Source: Chenopodium formosanum
Lineage: Eukaryota; Streptophyta; Magnoliopsida; Caryophyllales; Amaranthaceae
Length of the DNA stretch: 64,000 bases
Assembly (NCBI GenBank): GCA_024500155.1
Contig: CM044856.1
Span: 48,918,303 to 48,982,302, forward strand
Reading direction: 5' to 3'
Both the position numbers and the translations under genes were made by a program. Positions 57,010 to 64,000 of this stretch are shown here, in pieces; the first letter of the stretch is position 1, and each line of letters opens with the position of its first letter. Below the pieces are notes generated by a model, which saw only the letters and a list, made by a program, of their open reading frames with translations, was not told the DNA's origin and ran no database searches.

Positions 57010-57454
57010 AAGTTAAGGCGCTCAAAAGAATTATATTTAGGTCCTTTTTCTATATTTTCTTATAATTTTCTTAGTTTTCCTTGGTTTTCAATTTTAATAA
57101 CTCATTTTGGGTTTTGATTAGTTTTTATTAATTTTTCATGATTTTAGTCCTTTTTAGTTTTATTTCTTTTATTCTTACTTTATTTATTTTCATTTTATTT
57201 ATTTTATTTTATTTGTCTTCTCCTTCATGTTCGGTTGTTCGTGTAGGTGATAACTCGGGACAAGACTCGATTCAAATTGACTTATTCGGAGTTCCGATAT
57301 TCAAGCTTGATGTCCAAACAACTACTACTCAGCAAGCTACGCCACCACATCACCAATTCAACCCAGCAGCCATGATTGATGCGGACGCGGGTCTTCAAGC
57401 CGCGGGCGAGGGTTTTGTTGCACCAAAACAGCAAAATCGACCAGGAACTCTCTG

Positions 57455-57535
57455 CGGTCTGACCGCGGGCTCACCGCGGGCGCGGCCCTAAACCCGCGAG
57501 CGCGGGCTCCATCATCGCGGGCTCGACCGTCGTGC
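57455..57535. repeat. CCGCGGGC palindrome cluster
   Basis: Five close copies of ccgcgggc / gcgggct / gcgagcgcgggc in 80 bp, about 610 bp upstream of the TATA box of the family B LTR. Confidence 0.65.
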
Positions 57536-58145
57536 CCTGCTCCACCGCAGCTCCCCTATTCACGCACTTCCCTTGTTCCCGCAACATAAATCAGTCCCTG
57601 CTTTGCCACCAAAGCCACCTTTTCACCTCCAATCACCACCAAAATCCCGCAAAATCAGCGACCAGTAGCAGCCGCACCCAGCCACCACAACTCACCAAAT
57701 ATTGCGCAACACCAGCCGCAATAACCACAACCTTCGCACCACCTTCCAACCGCACCTTCAGCCCGTAACAACTAGTCTCCAGTCTGCAGCCCCGTAATTA
57801 ACTTCTAGCAGCCCCATTCGACCTCCAAATGAGATGCGCAGCTGGTTTTGAATTGTCATCTTTGATTTTGATGAAGTGTGTTGATAGAATTATGATAATG
57901 CTGATTTGCGGTGTTGATGTGCGAAGTAGAGGATAATTCCCAAATTGATATCAGAGAATTCGAAGTCCACTGACTTCATTATTTTTGGGATTCTCTTTTA
58001 ATTTTCTTTTATCTTTATTTCTTTTTACATTTTTTATTTCTTTTTACTTTTCTTTTCTTATTTTACTTTTCTTTTACTTTTATTTTTATTTCATTTCTTT
58101 TTCCTTTATTTTCTTTTCTCTTTTATCTTGTTTTAACCTTGTAAT

Positions 58146-58153
58146 TATAAATA
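58146..58153 (+). promoter_or_regulatory. LTR TATA box (family B)
   Basis: TATAAATA followed by cccatttttgggt, which can form ACCCA/TGGGT. Confidence 0.55.
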
Positions 58154-59142
58154 CCCATTTTTGGGTTAGAGAGAGAAACAAAATTTTAGAATTAGAATTA
58201 GAATTTAGAATTAGAATTAGACCACCTATTTCTTAGCTTAGTTGAGAGCTTCTCTCTCTAGATCTAGGGTTAGTTTTAGGAGTTGATTTTAGAGAGAGAA
58301 AGTGAGGAATTTCAATGGGTATTTGAGAGGTTGAAGATTCAAGATGACAATTGTATTGAAGATCTCAATTATCAATCAAAGAAGATTTCTCACTCTCTCT
58401 CTTTATTGCTTTATTCAATTTCATGTTTGTTTGAAATGATTTTGATGTTTGATACTTGATTAGTGTAGTTATTCTCCATATTTTGTGAATTCTTGATTTC
58501 TTCAGTTGATTGTTGATAGATGATGATATTTGAGTAGTTGTTAGCCAAGAGTTGGGTGAAACTTGTACGATTGATTAATTGTGATTAATTTGGGAATTGT
58601 GTTGATTGATTGTTGAGATTAAAGTGATTAGTGAAAGTTTGCATGTGTGTAATTCGATTAGACCTTGAGAATTATGTTAGATTTCATTGTAATTGCTAAT
58701 CACAAATAATTGATTTAGTAATTGTAATTATTGATTGGTTATGATTGTGATTCTCTTAGTTTGTTATTCAAAGTGAACCCTAGATTAACAATTAGGAGAT
58801 AGCTATTTGATTTCAATTGATTGCTCTTATCATTAGTCTTCACAATCTTTAATTGGCATGATATTTCCAAGTTGTTGCAATTGACATGATTACTTGTTGA
58901 TCCCCGTTCCTATTGTGTTTTATTTCCTTGGTTATTTGTTTTGTTAGTTGTTAGTATTCTCTCTTACCTTTGTCTTCGACCTAGCTTAAGCGCATAATTG
59001 AAAGTGTGTGCTTGAACATCACCGTTCGTTTGGGTTCGACCCTTGACTTGCCTCTATACTCGTATTTAGGTTTGTTAAGTGTTATAAATTTAGTTTGACC
59101 GAGGAAAGATTAGATAACGACCTAGTTTTACCCTCGTCAAAA

Positions 59143-59160
59143 TGGTGCTGTTGTCGAGGA
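59143..59160 (+). other. mutated tRNA-Asp primer-binding site
   Basis: TGGTGCTGTTGTCGAGGA. The tRNA-Asp complement is TGGCGCCGTTGCCGGGGA; the four differences are three C-to-T and one G-to-A. Confidence 0.7.
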
Positions 59161-59269
59161 ACGGTGTCTATGTTTTAGTGTTTTTGATTGCTTGAGTCTA
59201 GGTCTTTGCATATATTTTTCTTTTATTTGATTTTTGTTTGTTTTGTAAAAAAAAAAAAAGAAAAAAAAA

Positions 59270-60189
59270 ATGGCATTATCATTTCTTCAATATGACAATG
59301 ACCCTTTTTGTGAATAATTCATTAGACTTGAGGGATTTTTAGGCTATAATTGTTGTAATATTAGGGAGGCTTGAATGAGCAAGCTAGGGATGAAGTTGAA
59401 TGTATGCATAATGGTGAATTTAGAGAATTGTCAATTGATGATGCTTGGGATTTTTATGTTTGGTTTGCTAGGGATGTTTATGATAGGGGTAATCATGATT
59501 CTAATATTGATATGCAATGTGTTAATTCTTCTAATATTAGCATGAATTCCCATGATTTGTTACATGATCCCTTTAGTGAACCTAGAACACATGATTTCAA
59601 CTCTATTTCCCCTTTTGTTCATGATGATGAAGTGCATGCTCAAGTTGATGCTAATGGTGTATTTCAATATTCTTCATTATTTATCATGTCTTCTTGTGAT
59701 ATGCTTCGTTCCCTCATTGATGAATCTCATGTGTTTAATTGTGCCCCCACTTCCTAATGTGATGTATATGCTCATGATCATAATGTTGGTTCTTCCAATC
59801 TTAATTGTACTTCTTCTTCTTCTCTTATTGAGCCTCAACCTGTTACATCTTTTGAATCTCTTGTTGATATATTTTAGTCTCAAATTAGGTTCATTGAGCT
59901 TGATAATGAGTTTGGGCCTAGTAAGGAGATAATTCTTAATTCTATGAGAGGTCAATTAGAGATAATAAAAAAGAATGAGGAGCGTCTTGAGGAGCGAAGG
60001 AGAAGAAAAGAAGAGTTAGAAAGTCAATTGTCATCCTTGATGCTTATTTTTTAAAAATCCCAATTTAATGAGTGTGTTGAGGATGATGATGATGATTTTG
60101 AGCAACCAAGAGAGTGTGAGCATCCCATTGGTGAGCATTTGAGTGATGGTGAAGGAGTTGAGAAAGAAGAGAGTGACGATTTTGAATGA
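59270..60189 (+). pseudogene. unknown gag-position reading frame
   Basis: From atggcattatc (59270) a reading starts MALSFLQYDNDPFCE then stops. In another frame 59371-59757 reads MNEQARDEVECMHNGEFRELSIDDAWDFYVWFARDVYDRG..., and in-frame text goes on after a stop with SSLIEPQPVTSFESLVDIF, a charged EERLEERRRRKEELESQL helix, and an acidic tail (EDDDDDFEQPRECEHPIGEHLSDGEG) to 60189. I do not recognise a gag domain. It follows a PBS, so it may be a non-autonomous element's own ORF or a decayed gag. Confidence 0.4.
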
Positions 60190-60589
60190 AAGGAATGGTG
60201 TCCTTCGAACAAGTGTACTATTCCGTTAGTGGGTTCAGAATTATTAAAAAGCTAATATATTCAGTGAGGTCAAGTGATCGGAATGCCTGGGTAGAGGCCG
60301 CTTCCGATCAGTAATATTAATGAATAATTAATATTACAGCTTAATCTTGACTGAACCCTTCGGGTCACACCCAAGCATTCAACAAACCGAACCGACGAAT
60401 TAATTCGGAAGGAATTAATGAGTTGACCAAGTAATATTTATTTAGACATCGGAAATTCGAGCTTAGAGCGTTGAAACCGAGCGTCGGAAGTCGAGTCGAA
60501 AAATAGTGAAAGACGAGACGAGAAATAGTAATAAATCAACAAAAGACCAAAATACCCCTAGCATCAAAATGCCCAAGCAAACCGAGTGC

Positions 60590-60965
60590 TAAGGGCGAAT
60601 GGCCTAGCATGGTGGCTAGCATGCGCACCAAGCCGAGCCTAGGCTGGCTGGTTCGTGCTAGCGCACCCATGCTAGCATCGCAAGGCTAGGCGCTGCCTAG
60701 TGCGTGCTAGCATGCTAGGTGCAGCCTTGTGCGCGCAATGGCTAGCAAGCCATGCCGCAGCAAGCTGCAGCAGCTAGCACGCTAGGCGCGCCAGCTCGCC
60801 AAAGCTAGCAGCAGCATGGCTAGGCCATTGCTTGCTGCCTAACAGCGCTGGCCAAGGCCAGTAGCAGCCCGCACAAGCATGCTGGGCTTGCTGGCCAGCA
60901 GCGCCTGGCAGCCCGCATGCGAGTGCTGGGCCTGCAGGGCTTGCTGGGCGTAGCTGCCACGGACA
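60590..60965. repeat. GCTAGCATGC-type palindrome cluster
   Basis: Dense repeats of gctagcatgc, ctagcatgg, agcacgctagg and gcagcatggctagg. The ORF on the opposite strand (61251-60820) is a by-product. Confidence 0.65.
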
Positions 60966-61255
60966 TCAGCACATGGCAGCCCACCTTGGCTGCCTTGGTG
61001 CACAAGGGTGGGTGCCATGTGGCTTGTGGTCTTTGAGTGTGTGTGGAGTGAGGTGGCCGGTTATGGGAGAGGGAGTGGGGAGCAAGTTTGGTCCCCCCCT
61101 TCTCCAAGTGGTCCTTACCTAACCACTCACATGAGCTTGCCACTTGTTGATTTATTACTAGCTTGATTATTAATTTTATTTTAGCTTTAAAATAAAATGG
61201 AAAAATTATACTATCCCACATTGATGGGAGAGTAAATGATACTCCCATCATTTCC

Positions 61256-61263
61256 TATAAATA
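61256..61263 (+). promoter_or_regulatory. TATA box (family G)
   Basis: TATAAATA followed by cccaagtatggg, forming CCCA/TGGG. Preceded by the stem TGATGGGAG/CTCCCATCA. Confidence 0.55.
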
Positions 61264-61510
61264 CCCAAGTATGGGCATTGGGAATGATGCTTGAGTAAGA
61301 GTTGGAAAAGGCATCACAATTAGTGAAAACCTTTGAACTCAATATAATTACTCGGGTTTTATTGGCCGGGTCTTGCTAACCCCAAGACATTGGACCTAGT
61401 CGGTTTTGTTGGTGCGGGTGGACTTCGTTAGAGGTCTCCGTGTGAGCGGGACTTGAAGCTTTCAAGTAAGAGCTCATTTTGGAGCGAAGCACGCGTCAAA
61501 GGTAATTAGC

Positions 61511-64000
61511 TTATCTTAATCTTGTGATTAATTTAATTATGTTTATGGTTTTATTTATTGCGAGTGCGGTCTTGTTTTTGGGTTTGTTTCCGCGGTGAGT
61601 CGGACTCACCAAACCAGAAATGCATTTTTCGTTTTAACGAAAAATTTTAAGTCTTTCTAACCTTGAAAATTGATTGCATATGTATGGTGGTTATGTATTT
61701 GGTTCTTTCCTTAATTTATATGCAATTTTAGACCACTTTAAGCATGATTACTTGGTAGTAATTGGTGCTTGAAAGTTTGGTTTTATTTTTCACATAATTG
61801 CAAATTGATTGCATTAAGTGTGAAATTGTTATTCTTTGTTGCTTCCAAGTACTAAAGATTCAATCTTTATTTATGATAAGTGATTGAAACTTTGAGTTAC
61901 TAAATTCCATGAATTTTGGTTAAACTTTGTTGATTTAATCATTTTTTAGTTGATTGGAATCATAAAGTTTAAAACTTGTGATTGAAATTGGTTTATCTTC
62001 ATATTGGAAGATATAATTTTTCATGGAGTCACAAGTATTAAAGTTGGAGTCTTTATTGAACTTATGTTCATTTTTCCATCTCCCTTTTATTTTGTCAAAA
62101 TCTCAAGATTAATTTAAAATGATTAAATTAATAGGGAGAATTGCCCTAATTTATTTTATTACACCAACTTAAACCAATTTTATTAAAGAATGATTCTTGG
62201 AAATAAATTTGGTTAATTGCTTTTAGATGAATTATTTAAGTTGGACTTGTAATTTTTCATTTTTCCTCAAAATTGATTCTAAAATTAATTTAGAATTGAT
62301 TTATAATGTCACACACAAAATCGATAATTTTCGAAACATTAGCACGCAACACGAGGCCTAAGAGCCCCGAGCTAGCTCTCGGCCAGCTGGGCTGCTCACG
62401 CAACCCATATGTGGCTGCCGAGGCTGCTGGGCACTTTGTTTTTAGGTGCTTGGTACTGTGCGTGTGTGTGTGCGAGGAAGGGCGTGGGCTGCTGCTCGTT
62501 GCCAGCAGCATAGCGCGCCAGCCAGCAGCAAGCAGCAGCAGCATAATGTTGTGCGCGCTGTGCGTGCTGCTACGCTTGGCTGGGCTGGGTGTAGCGCATG
62601 CGAGCACAAGAAACCCACATGCATGCTTGGTGTTGCGGGGGTGCGCATGGGCATACTACGTGCTTGTTGTACGGTACGTACAATCTTATAATTGGCACAA
62701 TAACCTTGGGTTATTAAGGCGATGCTATTTTAAAATTAATTTTAGCGTTGCTTAATATGTAAATAAGGGTATTTTTTGGACTCCAAGTCTTAGTGCTAGG
62801 CACTTAGACCTTGTGGAATACGTAATTTTGCTTAAAATTGTCGTTTTATTTATTTTAATTATTTTGTTTATTTAATTAAAATTTTTGGAGGCTAGGCCTC
62901 GGGTTTTGAGCGACATTTGCAAAATTAATTTTGGCAAATATTTGGGTTCACCGACTTAATTAATAGGATTAGTTAAGTTGGATGCGCAATTTAGTGGGAG
63001 CGTCTCTAAGTTATTACCATAACCGGTTAAAACAACTTTGAATAGTTTAATTAGGCGTGTTAATTGGATTAACCACCTAGATTAGTTACTAGTTCTCGCG
63101 CGTTTTATGCATTGTTACTTGTTTATCGTTGTAAAATGCATGGGCCATTCACAGATAGCGAATGGATGAATGGAATGTAAATTCTCTCACAGGTTTTATG
63201 AAATGGCAACTAGTGGGGCCCGATTAGGATAGAAAATACGGACTATGATCCGTGATGTATTTTTTGTAAATCTAAATACGGTCTGCGAACCGTTGAGTAT
63301 TTTTGTACCTTAATATTTAGATTAGTCCTAATCGTAGATACTAGCAATTGTAATATTTTGGTCAAGTCTTGAAGACGGGGTTCTTAGAAGACAAAGCCAT
63401 GAAGTTGCAAATGAAGACCTTTTGAAGACTTGAAGATCTCAAAGGGTCATGCTAGTTTCCAAATGCATCTCTATTTATGTTTTCGATATATATTTATGTT
63501 TATATATATATGAATTATATGTTGGATGCATGTTTAGGATTTCGAATGTTAAGATGATTAATTAAGTTCACTTAAATCAACCAACATAGAAACCCTAGGT
63601 CCCTAAAATATTGAGTAAAACTTGTCATTCCAAAACACACTTACCAACCGAACGAGGGTAGTGGTGGGCTACAGCAAAGCGAGGCATCACTACTTCTCCA
63701 AGGAACGTAAGGCATACTGGGTATGCAAGGTGGTTTTGGTTATACTCAACGATATGAGTGATGGAGTCCTAACATGTCGTGGAAAAGTGAATAAATTGTT
63801 TAGAGAGCATTGGATGCGACGATATATTCAACCAAGAGTGGCTTGGAGCCATTAGCAAAGCGTTGCTTACCTTAGGAGATTGAGTGTTAAGACAAGCCAA
63901 AGCATGCTTAACCACTCTTTGTTTCTTTGGATCTTGGAATCAACTTATTCTCACCTAAAATGGGGACAATCTTTAATGTGTGAATAAGACGTTTTAAATA
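61511..64000. other. unassigned AT-rich, LTR-like sequence
   Basis: No credible gene. Perfect inverted repeats at 61594-61610 (GGTGAGTC/GACTCACC) and 61624-61645 (ATTTTTCGTT/AACGAAAAAT). A GC-rich stretch of cagcag/gctgctg forms at 62340-62640 looks like another LTR cluster. Paired hairpins lie at 63238-63293. The 77-codon ORF at 63622-63855 has no recognisable motif. Confidence 0.4.

Larger units (their letters stand above)
57010..59138 (+). mobile_element. LTR (family B), related to family A
   Basis: GC-rich CCGCGGGC cluster (57460-57540), T-rich tract (57990-58140), TATA box 58146, CT/AG-rich leader, gggttcgaccc near 59035, and a PBS right after the end. Same plan as 1-1531. The left boundary is only approximate. 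ORFs in it are low-complexity. No gene. Confidence 0.55.
60215..61510 (+). mobile_element. LTR-like sequence (family G) with many perfect inverted repeats
   Basis: No coding content. Begins around TGTACTATTCC, has hairpins at 60275-60310 and 60311-60337, a ctagcatgctag-type cluster (60590-60960), another 9-bp inverted repeat (61222-61250) just before a TATA box (61256), and an R/U5-like 3' part. Boundaries and lineage are not determined. Confidence 0.45.

Noticed and set aside
60820..62755. Several 60-150-codon ORFs in GC-rich stretches
   Set aside because: They follow repeated ctagcatgc and cagcag elements and lack any domain pattern.
1..64000. Host protein-coding gene, tRNA or rRNA
   Set aside because: I read both strands for conserved domains and tRNA-like ends and found only retroelement domains and accessory ORFs.

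Overview
The window is plant nuclear DNA, most likely from a eudicot with a large, repeat-rich genome. I base this on the element types: Ogre/Tat-, Athila- and chromovirus-like Ty3/gypsy elements and a SIRE-like Ty1/copia element, nested in one another. I see no host gene, tRNA, rRNA, bacterial operon or CRISPR array. Almost every base can be placed in, or suspected of belonging to, an LTR retrotransposon. The species cannot be told from this sequence.

Layout. 1-1531: the 3' part of an LTR (family A). 1599-4259: broken Ogre/Tat-type gag and protease. 4260-~6960: a chromovirus-like LTR starting TGTAACGCCCCG. 6906-7545: a minus-strand Ogre ORF1-like fragment. 8245-10844: a minus-strand, multi-exon plant-mobile-domain gene killed by nine TAG stops. 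12441-12870: tandem repeats that end at a polypurine tract and a plus-strand Ogre-type LTR (13079-~14667). 14722-17617: the 5' end of a related element on the minus strand, facing that LTR. 18497-39132: a SIRE-like copia element (minus strand) with a plus-strand Tat element (21347-32594) inserted in its extra ORF. 39133-56778: a degenerate Ogre/Tat element (3' UTR, LTR, PBS, pol) with an Athila element (42758-54899, perfect 5-bp TSD GCTGT) inserted in its pol. 57010-60190: family B LTR, a mutated tRNA-Asp PBS and an unknown gag-position ORF. 60215-64000: further LTR-like sequence rich in perfect inverted repeats.

How the parts fit. By-eye LTR comparison gives a consistent order: the Tat element has about 4 differences in 474 bp, while its copia host has about 12 in roughly 640 bp and the Athila element about two dozen in 1355 bp. 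Decay is dominated by C-to-T change at CAG and CG: premature stops in the plant-mobile-domain gene are all TAG, and those in the Tat gag-pol are nearly all TAG. In contrast, the antisense spliced gene of the same Tat element is open throughout.

Two structural themes look most worth following. First, each LTR family has its own short GC-rich palindrome repeated in U3 upstream of the TATA box. In several elements the same palindrome is repeated upstream of an internal or antisense accessory gene. Second, several LTRs or 3' UTRs carry serial hairpins with a conserved loop and stems that change but keep pairing (6832-6956, 12441-12870, 40036-40076, 63238-63293).
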